NCBI GenBank assembly: GCA_018881555.1
Contig: JACAXG010000026.1
Span: 6,195,459 to 6,259,458, forward strand
Direction of reading: 5' to 3'
DNA length: 64,000 nt
From: Amblyornis subalaris
Lineage: Eukaryota > Chordata > Aves > Passeriformes > Ptilonorhynchidae
A program made the position numbers and the translations under genes. Positions 48,236-60,275 of this stretch are shown in pieces (the stretch's first letter is position 1; every line of letters starts with the position of its first letter). The notes beneath the pieces are model-generated. The model had not been told where the DNA came from and did no database searches. It saw only the letters and a list, made by a program, of their open reading frames with translations.

Positions 48236-48589
48236 CAGCTGCAAAGGATGTACTTCCTCATCGCATCTTTTTTTTTCCTTTTAAGGAAAGCTTTCTTCAG
48301 TCATCAGTGTGGTGAATATGAGCTCAGAAAAACAGTTTGCAAGAGGGCAGCTTTGTATTGCCTATTGCATTAATGTTCCAGCCAACAGACATTGCACTTT
48401 TGCTGCCATCTGCATAGACAATGAAACTTTGAATACAATATATAACTAACAAAATATAGCACTCATATTTCTACGAATCACATGATATACTCCTCTTCTG
48501 GCCTTCAAACAAAGCAAATCTATTTTATATTACATGGATTTTGCTTCCTTTTCACAACATAAATATACAACTTTAAGCTTGGGTTAACT

Positions 48590-49420
48590 CTAACCACCAT
48601 TGGTAGCGGACTGCTCTTCCTTCTTTCTTCTTTCTCTGTTTCAAAATGATGCAAACATCCAAGTAACCATCGAGAGAAAACTATTCGAGGCAAATTATAT
48701 TTCTAAGCTTTAATATTACAGAGAGCCAAAGGTGTATATTGCTGCCCTCTTAAAACGTCTTTGCTAAAAATATTGTCTCTCCAAAACGAGGAGTGTGGCA
48801 AGGTGTGAATTGTACCGTGAGAGCAACTGTCACTTGACTGAGGTGCTAAATGTGAAAGCTGTTATTTTGACTCCAAACCAGTCCATCCCTCAAAAACATT
48901 AACGCAAATTAAAGACAATTAAACCACAGCTATCGTTGGATAATTTCTCCTTTACTTCTTATTTTCCCCGGTAATGGATTGTGTTTAGTTATCATCATAA
49001 AAAGGTCATAAGCGCATGAAAGGTTAATTGGAAACAGCCCAAGGTTGTTAAAGAAGAAGCAGAACGCGGTCACGGGGTGCACTCCCTGGGGAAGCTGAGG
49101 TGAGGACGGCGGTGGAGATCCCCCCCTGGACCTGTCCCAGTGGGCAGGTTGGAAAACCGCTCTCAGGACACTGCTCCGGGCTCTGCCGGCTGGGACATAA
49201 CATGCGAGCTGCTCTCCAAGCTTTATGATTAAATACTCGGCGCTCTGTAACTTTGCCTTCTCAGATCCTTTGCTGTAACCATCCGAAGTTGATGAGAACT
49301 TAATGTAGACTATCTCTTGACTCTGGCAGCTATTTTCAGCATATCAGCCTGACTTGCCCCGGGCTGGTTTAACTAATGCTGATAAGGACAGCCAGTGCCA
49401 AAAAGCTTAGTAGGACAAGT
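48590..49420. promoter_or_regulatory. candidate conserved non-coding element
   Basis: Non-repetitive sequence of mixed composition with many homeodomain-type cores (ttaaac, taatgg, ggttaatt) at about 48900-49035, and 'ctgataagg' (a GATA-type core) at about 49378. There is no coding frame. It lies about 3.5 kb upstream of the promoter island and could be an enhancer. This is inferred from texture alone. Confidence 0.28.
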
Positions 49421-52400
49421 GCCCGTTCGTCGCATCGGGACACGGATGCCAGTTTTTAGCAAGGACAAAATTTATTTTGGAAAAAACGTTTGCACAGGCT
49501 AGACCTTCTCCTTCACACAGATCTAGGTGTGGTGCCAACTTAAACTGATCCCACTTCACTCACAGTCCTTCCCTTTCCCCGCCCGCCACTCAGCCCCTCC
49601 CTTTTTTTCTTATGCTATCTGGCACTCAGACAAATAAGCAGGAAAACATTTCAGGGAGCTCAGCTGGCTGAAAACAAGAGGTCTTCATCTTCGGGCAGCC
49701 AGGCTTCCCAAACTATGTTATCTGCTGGTGTCCTGAGCTCCAGTGCCAGCACAAGTACACACATGGGAATTTTGGGTTTGGGAGGAGAGCAGGACTGTGG
49801 CACCTCCAAGTTAAGCGACCAACCTCCAGGTCGATTCACACCGAACACCAGCAGCCTGCAACTGCTGAACAGAAATGGTCCTGTCCTCCTACCTCACTTC
49901 CCCAGTCCTGGCCAAATACACCTGTGTCCTCCCTCATGCTGACTCTGGCCTGAATTATAGAGGAAGTCAGCGATGGAGTTTGCTGATCCAGAGGAAAACG
50001 TGTCCCTGAAAAAAATGCAATGACTCCCTCCTACAAGTAGAAACCCAGACCTAAAGTCCCAAGGGTAGTATTTGCTCCTTCTCTTCATCTTTCTTCCCTG
50101 TATTTTTTTCTCTTGCCCTTGTTGAGACATGTTGTTATCCATGTTAGGAACAGTACGGTCCTTTGGGGAATTTTCTCTCAGGTATTGTAGTGGCTGATCA
50201 CAGCAGCTCCTCCTGTACAGGACAGAAACCGGAACATAAGCCTGTTTTCCTTGTATGGCACAGACACGTGTTGTGTGATCTGTGTAACACAAGCATGGAT
50301 GATTTCCGTTTCACTGCTTCTGTAGTTCAAGCCTGTGAGTAACTTCATTTGGTACTCTTTCACCCATCTCATCAAAAATCAGCCCATAGTAATTTCACTT
50401 CGTGGAAGGTCAGGCAGATAAGGAATGAGACAAAATTTAGAGAAGATTATATTGATTTTACATTTTATTTCAAGCTATCTATAAGTTTAGGCTGAGACTG
50501 ATGTAGGGATAGTACTGAAGTTTTTTTTTAACGTTAAGCACATGAAACGGATTTTTTATATTTAACATAAAACCTAAGATTCCTGAGCATGGGACAGCTT
50601 CTCCATAAGATAGATGAGAAATAATTTTCCATATGCGAACTGTGTGTGGGTCTGGACTGCAGACCTCTGTTCTGGTGGATATATTTTCCTTTTTGACTGG
50701 ACTCTGCCTTCACCCTGAAGCCTTTTTTGGGCTTGATCCAAAATGCTGGCACTAGTAGAAATCTGTTCAAAAGGTTTTGAACCTGACCTTGTCTTTTTTG
50801 AGTGGTCATTTTCACAGTTATCTCTTTCTCTCATTGTGTTCAGTGTTCCAGGAAGTATAGGTCACTCAAAATCTACAGAATGTCACATCCTCTAATAAAC
50901 CTGCTAGTTTTATGTCTTTTTAGCTGGACCAATGTTTGCAGTGGGGAAGCAGGGATTTTTTTTTTTTTTTTTTAAATAATTATTAAACACTGTACTGTTC
51001 ATTTGCAGGAGTGTGAACAATTTTCAGGAGTGTGAACATGACTGCATCAGTGTTGCTATTGATTTAAATGAGACTAGGAATAGGTCTGTCTAGGCTAGAC
51101 AAAATGTGGAGCTCATGTTTTCTAGATGCAGTACGATATTAATTTTAATTACTAGCTAGGATTTATTTCACAGGAGGGTGAGCATCTCCATTCTAGTGAC
51201 GAATCATTTTCTCTTTCTGTAATGACTGTGATTGCCTCATTATACTTTCCATGGTATATAATTTCTGTGTTGACAGGAGTGGATGTACAGCAAAAAACCT
51301 CACTCATCCAGTCAGCCTGGGACACTCAAGTCAGATTACCCTTTAAAGCACAAGTCTGCAGCACATGCAAAAAAACAGAAGAGAGCAAAATCTTAATACC
51401 TCTACTTTGAGGTCCTGGTTTCTTTAGCTTGAGATTACATGAATATTTTCTTTCCCTCACAGAAAGAAAAGACAGTTCTGTTCTGTCATTAAATAAAATG
51501 CTTGAAATTTCCCAAACTGAAATTCTGTGCTTTAGGTATAGCATCCAGCATCTTATTGGGTAGATTTGTTTTTAAAAGGAGATTTAACAGACATTGTGAG
51601 TTATCATGTCCTTACAAGATGTAAGCACTACTTATCTGAACCTTCAAGAAAATGACAATGCATTTGCCCTACTTATCAAAAAAACTAATTCTGAGCTGGC
51701 AGATAAAAGCTGCTGCTTTACTCAGAGTAACCAACCATTTTGAAAGACGTCAGTGCACGTTCACATTTTCATCATTCCAGCAGAAATGGAGATACTGCCA
51801 ATTTCAGCACTAGGAACCCTTAATTGAATGAGAGGTGTAGCACCTCCTTTTTAGCTAAGTGTGTCCGAAAAAAAACCCCCTATATGATACCCACTTAATC
51901 CAATGTTTTCTACAGGGGTGGAAAGAAGTTTGGTTTTTAAACTCTCACCTCATACAGGCAGAACACAATCACATAAAAATGTATTTGAACTTTATTTATC
52001 ATGGACATCACAGAAAAATAACGAACGGTAACACTTTCAAAATTTCTTTGGAATGCAAATCTGGATTGCACAGCTTTTGTGTAAATATTTGGTTATGGGA
52101 CATTTTCCTAATAGAGATGGAACTGTGGGCATAACAAAGGACATGGTACCAATACTACTTAGCCCTCTACAAGTGTCAGAAACACATTTATGTCAAACAG
52201 CTCTGCTATTGCAATATGCTGTAGTACATGCATGGCAATAAATTCATGGAATGCACTCAGATATGGAGAATAAACCTCAAGTCCGCATTGTCTTCTGATA
52301 AATGTAACTGATGGTTTTGCTGTATGGGGAGCACGAACCCGGATTTTCTGGAACCAGCTGGGACTGCCATTTTGGGGGCCCCGCTACAGAACCAAAGTCT
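49421..52400. other. non-coding stretch upstream of the promoter
   Basis: No gene is seen. It contains a T18 run at 50956-50973 and a short near-tandem repeat ('caggagtgtgaaca' twice, 20 bases apart, at about 51007). The remainder is AT-rich and unique-looking. Confidence 0.5.
50956..50973. repeat. (T)18 homopolymer
   Basis: Uninterrupted T run followed by aaataat. Confidence 0.95.
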
Positions 52401-52526
52401 GATTTGTGCCCTTTCGCAAACGCTCTCGCCTTCCTTTTGTCTGCCGTGCTGGTGTTCTGCAGTTCCAGATCTTTCACTGGCACGCCGTGTGCGCTGCACC
52501 AGGAGCGCACAAGGCGCTACCGCCGC

Positions 52527-52540
52527 GTTGCTATGGGGAC
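52527..52540. promoter_or_regulatory. RFX-type X-box (gttgctatggggac)
   Basis: The word fits RYYNYY-N2-RRNRAC at every position. X-boxes bind RFX factors and are typical of promoters of ciliary genes, among others. It lies about 480 bases upstream of the ATG, at the edge of the CpG island. Binding is inferred from the motif only. Confidence 0.55.
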
Positions 52541-52793
52541 CCAGACACGTCTGCTCGGCGCTCGCAGTAATCGCAAGGGACAAGCGCTCCCGACGGGAGC
52601 GGAGCGCTGCCCGCCGCACCCCGGGCAACCCCCCCGGCTACCGCGGGCCCCCTCCGCCCGCTCGCTCGGCGCGTTTGGGGCGCTGCGGGCTCCGCGCCGC
52701 CCCGTCCCGTCCCCGCTGCCGGGCGGGCGGGCAGCGCGGGGCGCGGCGGAGCGGCGGGCGGGGAGCGCCGGCCGGGCCCGGCGGCGGAGCGGG

Positions 52794-52799
52794 CACGTG
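52794..52799. promoter_or_regulatory. E-box (cacgtg)
   Basis: A perfect CACGTG palindrome in the core of the island. It could bind USF/MYC-type factors. This is a short motif and the evidence is its position only. Confidence 0.45.
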
Positions 52800-52897
52800 T
52801 TGCGGGCGGCCCGGGGCGGGCGGCGGCGGCCGCAGGTGCCGCGGGCGGGGCGGGCGCTGCGGAGCCGCGGCCGGGGGCGCGGCGGTGCGGGGAGCGG

Positions 52898-52909
52898 CCG
52901 GAAGTGACG
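52898..52909. promoter_or_regulatory. ETS/CRE-like composite (ccggaagtgacg)
   Basis: CCGGAAGT is the canonical ETS-family site, and it overlaps TGACG, a half CRE/ATF site. Such elements cluster within about 100 bases of CpG-island start sites. This one is 102 bases upstream of the ATG, supporting a nearby start of transcription. Confidence 0.6.
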
Positions 52910-53010
52910 GGCCCGGCTGATTCACCTGCTGGGCGGTGCGCGGGGCGGGAGGGAGCGCCGGTCGCCCGGGGACGGAGCTGCTGCCGCCGCCGCCGGGTGC
53001 CCGCCGCGCC

Positions 53011-53068
53011 ATGGAGCCGCCGCCGCCGCTGCTGCTCGGGGTGTCCCTCGTGCTGCTCTGCTCCGCAG
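53011..53068 (+). CDS. first coding exon: signal peptide of a secreted or type I membrane protein
   Basis: The ATG at 53011 is in strong context (G at -3 and +4). It opens MEPPPPLLLGVSLVLLCSA, with a hydrophobic core from residue 7 to 16 and a plausible signal-peptidase site after CSA. The frame meets a splice donor, GCAG|gtgggc, at 53068/53069. The exon therefore encodes 19 codons plus one base and the intron is phase 1. An exon that encodes only the signal peptide and ends in phase 1 is common in immunoglobulin-superfamily and other cell-surface genes. The surrounding CpG island and the ETS site support a genuine first exon. An in-frame upstream ATG at 52936 exists but would add Gly/Arg/Pro-rich residues before the signal. 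Nineteen residues are not enough to name the gene. Confidence 0.75.
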
Positions 53069-53079
53069 GTGGGCGCCGG

Positions 53080-53205
53080 TGGAAGGGACGGGACGGGACG
53101 GCACGCCACGGCACCGACGGGGAGGGAAGGAGAGGAGGGAGGGGGCGGTGGCTCTGTCGGGCTGGGAGAAAGCGCGGCGGGGGTGGGGGGGCTGCTGCCC
53201 TCCTG
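53080..53205 (+). other. G-run cluster at the 5' end of intron 1
   Basis: The sequence has repeated gggac words (53086-53102), then several runs of three to six G bases up to about 53205. The transcribed strand of RNA would be G-rich, with potential to form G-quadruplexes close to the first exon. This is a frequent property of vertebrate first introns. Confidence 0.5.
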
Positions 53206-55016
53206 GCGTCCGCCCGNGGACTGGGGTGCGCCGCACCTGCGGCCGTGCGTGTGTGGGGCCCCCGCCGTGTGTGTGTGGGCGCAGGGGGTCTCCGCCCTGT
53301 CTGCATGTGTGTGAGTGNGGGCGCGGGTCTCGGCCGTGTGAGGGTTTCCATCGCGCGTGTATTGCCCCGTCCCTGCCATTCCCCCTGNCCTGCCCGCCCT
53401 CAGCCCCGGGGCGCGGTGCCCGGGCGGGCGCTGCCGGCGGGGCCGCGCCGAGGAGCCGACCTGGGCTTTGTTCGCCCTCGGCGCGGCTGCGGAGCTTTAT
53501 CTGCCGCCTCCCCCGCCCCTTCCCCCGCCGCCCTCCCGGGCAGCCCCCGGCGTGGCCGCGGCGGCTTCACCGCGGTGCCCTCCTGCTGTCTCCCGGCGGG
53601 CGGCGGAGTCAGCGCCATGCGGGAAAACCGACGTGAAAAGAGAAAAGGGGAAAAAAAAAAAAAATCAATTCAAACCCCAGCCCTGTGTGTGTAACACCTC
53701 CCGCATCGAGGTTGGCTCTGCTTTTGAGAGGGTGGAAGGGGCCGGGTGGCTCCNGGAGACCTCTCCGAACCCGGTTGTCCAGACCCCGATGGCCACGATT
53801 GAGCCCCGTGGAGGAAACGTGAGAAGATCTGAGGGTGGGAGGAAAGGAGTTGAATTGGATGGACCTAAACGCGTTTGTTTTTCGTGATGAAAGAAAACAA
53901 AGGAGTAGATATTCTCAAACAAGAAAAGCGACCAACCATACCCCAAACCCACACATACCAAATCAAACGTGCCTGGGCTACTAAAAAGTAGGCAGATGTT
54001 TTTCATCTCAGATACTAGATGTTATTAGNTTCCTGTAATGAACTTGGCTGCCATATCAATGTTTCCTAAGCATATCTGTAAAAAAAAAGTAAGTTTTCGC
54101 TAAAGTTGACCCAAACTTATGTGGAACTACAAAAGGTGACAAAACACTATAGCGTTCACAGTAAAATGTGTCTCAGTGGTGTCAGGAGGTCAGTTTTTAT
54201 TTCCTGTTGAAATGTTAATGCCTGTGTTGATGTCACTGCTGTTTTGGGAAATTACTCATGGGATCAAAATTTTGTGTCTATAACGGAATGGTGAACTCTG
54301 ATCCCCTGCATGAAAGGTAGTTCTGCATTAAATGTGTTTCCCGAAGCAGAGTTAGAAACAAGGTAGATGCTGTGTAAGAACTGTGAGTTACTAGTATTTA
54401 GTTGACAAGGTTAGTCATCAAGATTTACATTGAAACACTTTGTGTAAAGAAAACTGCAAAAAGCACTTGTTGTGNGTAGAATTATATGTAGTATGTTTGA
54501 GCTGGATCACTGCTAGGATATCAAAGGCTATGATACCAAAAACTAGGAATAGTTGAAATATGGGGAAGTGTCAAGCCACAACATGATTTTACACTTTAAT
54601 TCTGCTGAAGGATACAGGTGTCTTCAGACTTANGTGTGAAACTCGATAACTTTGTAAATAAAGTGATATTCCTAANCAAAACACAGATACCTCTTTGGTA
54701 TAGTTATTTGGATGACTGTACCCTAAAACACATATATTTCACAGTCCTCTGAAGGAAATAATTGAACAATCTGTGTTTCATAGGAGTTGATATGTCCTCT
54801 NAGCTGGCTTGTGTTTTTTCCCATCAGATTGAGTTAATATTTCTGGGTCTGTGCTGCAGATAGACATTACTTCCTTCACTGAGGGAACAGATGTCAGTAA
54901 GTTGCTGTTCTGCATACAGACCAAACTTAGAGGAAGCTATTTTTTGTGCAGTTGAGTGAAAGCTGTTGTCAGTGAAGGATTGCCTAGGTGCTGAAATTAC
55001 TTGAGTTTGAGGTGGT

Positions 55017-55360
55017 TGTGGTTTAACCCTAGCAAGAAACTAAGGACCACCCACATGGTCACTTGTTCCTTGTGTTGAGATGACGGAGAGGATTGGAAGG
55101 GTAAAAGTGAGAAAACTTGTGGGTGGAGATGAAGACAGTTTAATGGGGAAAGCAAAATCGACGCATGCAAGCAAAGCAAAACAAGGAATTCATTCACCAC
55201 TTCCCACGGGCAGGGAGATGCTCTGCAATGCCCGGGAAAGCCGAGCTCTGTCACACATGAGGGTGACTTGGGAAGACAAATGTTGTCATTCTGAACTCCT
55301 TCTTCACCCAGCTCCGTGTGGTGATCATGGCGTGCAGTGTGGCACCGTCCTCCTGGTTCT
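55017..55360 (+). mobile_element. truncated ERVL-type LTR in intron 1
   Basis: It starts 'tgtggtttaaccctagcaag' and continues 'aactaaggaccaccca', 'ggaagggtaaaagtgagaaa', 'cttgtgggtggagatgaaga', 'cagtttaatggggaaagc', 'gcatgcaagcaaagcaaaac', 'aaggaattcattcaccactt' and 'cttgggaagacaaatgttgt'. This is the word order of a common bird ERVL-type LTR as I remember it. The 3' half of the LTR is missing after about 55360. It lies in sense orientation relative to the gene. Confidence 0.8.
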
Positions 55361-57043
55361 CCAGTGTTGGGGAAATAATCTNGTGCCATTTGGTGCAAAT
55401 GGTTTTAGATGACTAAGAATATATACAGGTGCTGAACTTGTGATCCTGATTTAACACATAAGATNATAATTTACAGCTTTTAAACGTCCAGAAATGTGTA
55501 ATGTCAGAACACAAATTTTCGGTAATTGAAATGTTAGCATAGCCAGATTAGCATCTGNCTTTGTATAGGTACAAAAAAAGATATTACATGCATAGTGATC
55601 CATTTAACCTTTGGAATATATGTTTTACGAAACAGTGATGCTGTGCATATAAATGCCCCAATTGAGTTTTAGTAGAGTTTTAAGGTAAATAATTGGGCAG
55701 GAATTTCTTTAGTCAGTAGTGGTATCTCTTATTGCTGATCTTGTCATGGATTTTGTGGTTTTGTGTGTGTTTTGTTTTTTTGTTTGCAGTGGTAATAGTA
55801 GGTAGTTTTGTACTCTGTTGAAATTCTGCGATGTGTGATGCTTTATTAATAGACTTATAAGCTTTGAAATAAAATCGAAGTTCTGGTGAACTTTAGGAAA
55901 AGTCTGTGGTTATTTCCCTGTTATTAAACTTGCAAAATTCCAATATCGTGCATACCAGAGTAGAACCTACTGCAGGCATGGTAAGTCAGCATTTGGTGGC
56001 TAATACACTTTGTCAAGTAAGTGTAATAAGAAACTTAAGCCTGTTCNTGGTTTTATGCATGCAGTAGGATCTTGCAGAAGCTTAAATGAGAAGTTTGATT
56101 ACCACGGGAGTTTAATGATGACTCCTATCCCAGTCTCTTAATTGCTAAACCTGGTACACTTCATCTGCTGGGCAGTAATTGTCACAAGATGCAGGGTTCA
56201 AGGTCTTCTAAAGTGCCCATTGACATGGAAAGTTATCTGAAGTTCAGGACTCCTTTCCTAGGTTTCCTGGATCTTAGAGTTTTAAGTAGTATGAAAATCT
56301 TTAACCAGAGATTACTTAATCAACTGTTAGTCAGCTGCTGTGACATTGACGGTGACATGTGAATTAGTGACTTTGCCTTGACTAATCTGTGTTTCTCAGG
56401 AGGTATTTTATGCGTTCAGAATGCTGCTGCAGAGATTATTATGGCTCGTCACTTTGCTCTCCTCTGCCTGCCCCCCTCTGCTGGCTTCCCCTGTGTTGCA
56501 TCAAACTTCAGCTGCCTCTCTGTCTTCACTTCCAGTTCTTGCCTCTTCCAGAGCCAAGCCCTCTTAATAGACAGATGAAACTACCACTCCTAAATGTCTG
56601 GTTCTGCTTTTATTGCCGCTTTACAAAAAATGCGTTTTTATGTGAGCACGTGTATGCTTTGCTACTGGTTCCATTCACACTTCAAGAAATTAATCGTGAA
56701 TATCTTCGATTCTGCCTCAGTATTGGAGCATTTTAAAACTCCTTGTTACAGTGCCTGCAGAGATTTGTACAGACTAGGGAGCTTGGTTTTGGAGCCAGTA
56801 TTGTTTCAACATACTTCCACACTAATTTAATCGATTGTTGCTTGCATGCATTCGTAAGCTTTTAATGACAGGGATGCTTTTTGCTCTTGTTGCAACTTCT
56901 GGTTGATTTAATGAAACTTTTAGATGCTGTGTGAAACATTTTAAATTTGGAGAAGTTTCAACAACTGTATGGCTCACCAGCATGGAAGAATGTGTGTGTC
57001 CCCACCCCTCTATTACATTAATTTAGTTACTTTCTATTTTTCT

Positions 57044-57061
57044 TCCCCCCCCCCCGCCCCC
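57044..57061. repeat. poly-C tract
   Basis: A run of 17 C bases interrupted by one G. Confidence 0.9.
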
Positions 57062-58237
57062 TTTTCTGTTTTAGGGAATTCTTGTTTTTACTCCTTTTCA
57101 CCTTTCAGGGGATGACTAAAAGAAAAGCCACTTCAGCCAGTTGCCATGGGACTAAGTGGCAGTGAAGTCATAGTTCTGTGGAAACCTGTTTCAGTAGCAG
57201 CTGCAATATAAGCAGCCCCTGCATCCTTGCTGGTCCTTTCCTNTACTGCAGTTGTAAATAGGTGTGGTAAATAGGTCTCTGTTGCTGAAAACTTTAAATT
57301 TTTTGTCTGGTTTGATTGCACGATTTGAAACAAGAAAGAGTTTTGCCACCAACTTGTCCTGGTACAGGGCAGGAATGAGTGACAGGAAGGATGGCAGAAG
57401 AGCGTTAGGAGGAAAACCTGTTCTATTTGGTCAGTATTTTCCCAAGGGANGAAAATATCTGTAAAACCTTGGCCTGGAGGGAACTTAAATGAGGAGTAAG
57501 ACTACATGGCTAAATCAGGCAATTGGTCGAATGGCTGGATGTCACCTCAAAGATTATTTCTGCATCCCTCTTGAAGTTGTACCTGGCATTCATCTGGCTT
57601 CATGGTGAGCCAGTTCAAGGAGTTTAAAAGTTAGAAAAAGAGTAGATTTTTGTGAGGTCAGTTTTCTACCTGTTCCATTTCCTGATCCAACTCCATGAGA
57701 TCAAGTCTGAATTATAACGAAAGAGTGTCAGCTGGAACCTCAAATGCACATGGGTGGAGTATATTATTACTGTTGTTTATTTATTTTTTTAATGACACCT
57801 ACTTACTGGATCATGTGTTCAAAAGGTGACAAAGAGGCAAGATTTGGAGCTTTATTGGTTGTACACTGCAGCCATTCACTGGTGCTGTGATGTCCTTTAG
57901 CTGCTGTCAAGAAGCATCTGAGGTACTTGATGGTTGCAAATTTTGCAGTTCCATTTGCTGCTACATTTTTTTGATAGATGTTTTTCATGCCCTACAGCTA
58001 AAGCCTATATGCTTAGTGTGCTGAAAAATGATTAATCAACAAGAACTATTTGGTGTGTTGGAGGGAAAGATGAGAACTTGATACATTCTCAACTGTTTGA
58101 ACTTGTGCAGAATTAGTTTGCATAAGGAATTGAAATTTCCTGTATTCACTTATCCTGCATCTTCAGTTCTTTATTTTAGATGTAGTAACACTACAAGGAA
58201 TATTGCATCTCAATTGTGTTAGGCATGTAAAAATAAT

Positions 58238-58261
58238 GTGTGTGTGTGTGTGTATATATAT
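58238..58261. repeat. (TG)n(TA)n microsatellite
   Basis: About eight tg units pass into tatatata. Probably polymorphic. Confidence 0.9.
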
Positions 58262-60189
58262 TTTAAAGTCTCCCTAAATTTTAAATGAGTAGTTAACTTC
58301 ATGGCTAACTAGGGTGGATATTCTAATTCTTTGNGCTTATTCCTCTCTGTCTGTTTCTTTCATGGTGTGAGTGGGGCAGGGAGGGAAACACGAGTGGGTA
58401 GACTGAAATTTTCCTCTGTCATTGTGATGCTTCACCTTTATATTTAAAAAAAAAAAAAAGGCAACAAGAAAAGAGCCCCAAATCAACTCCATGCTACTGA
58501 ATCAAATAGTTGTCAATCTTAATCGAAAACTTGCATGTACTGGGAAAAAAGCATTGCTTGTTCAGTAGCTCGGAAGAGCCAAAGCCCCTTTACTCAAGTG
58601 AAAATAATATGGCTGCTCAGTTAAGTGTTGGATTGTGCTGAGCTCCCCGATGCATTGACTGACAGATGTGCCCAACGCATTCACACTGCCAGTGAGCTGC
58701 TGCTTTCGGCTCCCTTTTAAATGCCATCAAATTGGCAGGAAAAAAGATCGAATCATGTGACTTGATTGCTTAGTGACTGTGTAAGCCTCTGATATCTGTC
58801 CGTAATGGGAAAGGGAGTGACTTGCAGAGCTAAAGGCAAAACAACCTGTGCAGTTGGTGTAGGCTTGGCAGACGAGGGGCAGGGTTTTGTGTAAGTTGTG
58901 TCAGGATTTGGGCTCTGATCTTTTTCTTTTTTTGCGTTCGCTGAGAAAAGTCTTTTTAATGATGGGCCTTCATTTCATTTTACACTTCCCAGNACTATTT
59001 TTAGACAGTTCCTTAAAGACTCTGCAGTGCAGTCTGAAGGTGCAGTTTCGCGTTACACCTGTCCCCGTTACAGATGTGGTGCTGTTACTTCTGGTGTAGC
59101 ATCGTGTGTCTGCCAAGGTTGTTGCCCCTTCCAGAGGTTGTTGCCCCATCCAGCGGTNGCATTGGATTCCTGCTCCCCTCCCTCGTGTCAGAACAGCCTG
59201 GTGCAGCTGCTGCCAGACTCCATCCAGCTGATAACTACGGAAAACTTGGAACTCATCGTGATCTTCTGTTGATACAGGGCTAAACACTACTCCTGCTTAA
59301 AACTAATCTTAATCCCAGTTTGTGTTACAATATCCCCTCCCCCTTTCAGTTGCCCTCCGAAAGCTTATCCTTCCCTTCAGTAAGGAGATCCGAATGCCCC
59401 CTCTCTCCACTTGATAAGCACGTCCCTCTCAGGAAGGTCATCAGCCAGCAGTTGCTAGGATACGGGCTGGTGGCTTTGGGTTTAGCAACCCAAAAGCTTC
59501 AAGAATGTGCTGAACAAGTAAGGAGCACAAGGACAGTTGTAAAGGAAAAGGGATGTTGCAGAGAATCTGAAGGCAAAGGGAGTGTTGAGGAAAAAACGAA
59601 GTTGTGAGGAAGTAAAAAAAAAAAAAGATAATTAAAGCTTTAGCCTGTGATTTTTAGGTTTTCACATTTGCATAGCTATTTCACCTGATCTCAGTGAACT
59701 GTGGTTGGGAGTGAAATGAAGCTCGTGCTTCACATTTGCAGAGTTGGGGTTATTGGTAGTTCTGTTTATATGAGCCTTAAAGTTAAGAATTTTTTTATTA
59801 GATTGGGAGGATGAGTAACTTGTAGCTTAATTGTGCAGTACCTTTTAAACTGGGGCAGGGATATGCAACACTACATGAATTGGAGCTATTTATTAATTTA
59901 ATGCTGTCTGAAGACATCCAGACTGAAAGAAATTTTTTTGTGTGTCTTTGAAGAAGTGTGCCAGCCTGTTTCCTATCGTTTTAGTTTTTTTTAAACTCGT
60001 GTGATTTGACAGAGGATTTGTGGATTCAAGTACATGTGCTTCAGAAAAGTGGTGCTTCTACCCTCACCGCACCCTGTTTGCTCAGAGGAAGTGAAGTTTG
60101 GAAATACAAGCCCACTGTTGTGAGACCCAGCAGCAGAGTTGACTGTCCACATGGTAGAACTTTCCCAGGCTTGTTCTTATATGTAGGGG

Positions 60190-60275
60190 TTTTTTGTGTG
60201 TGTGTGTTTCGTTTTGGGTGNGGGTTTTTTTGGTTTGGTTTTTTTCTGGTGGTTTTGTTGTTGTTGTTGTTTTAA
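60190..60275. repeat. (GT)n / (GTTT)n / (GTT)n low-complexity tract
   Basis: Successive gtgtgtg, ggtttttttgg and gttgttgttgttg blocks in one T/G-rich stretch containing an N. Confidence 0.85.

Larger units (their letters stand above)
52400..53650 (+). promoter_or_regulatory. CpG-island promoter
   Basis: GC content and CpG frequency rise sharply near 52420, peak at about 52620-53100 and fall after about 53620. The island surrounds a coding ATG at 53011. Promoter-type motifs lie upstream of the ATG at 52527, 52794 and 52898 and are listed separately. No TATA box is apparent, as is usual for CpG-island promoters, so transcription probably starts at dispersed sites around 52900-53000. Long open frames on both strands inside the island (up to 282 codons) reflect GC richness. 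Confidence 0.85.

Noticed and set aside
52311..53887. Frames up to 282 codons on both strands in the promoter island
   Set aside because: GC-driven open frames. Only the 58-base exon at 53011 has context, signal peptide and donor support.
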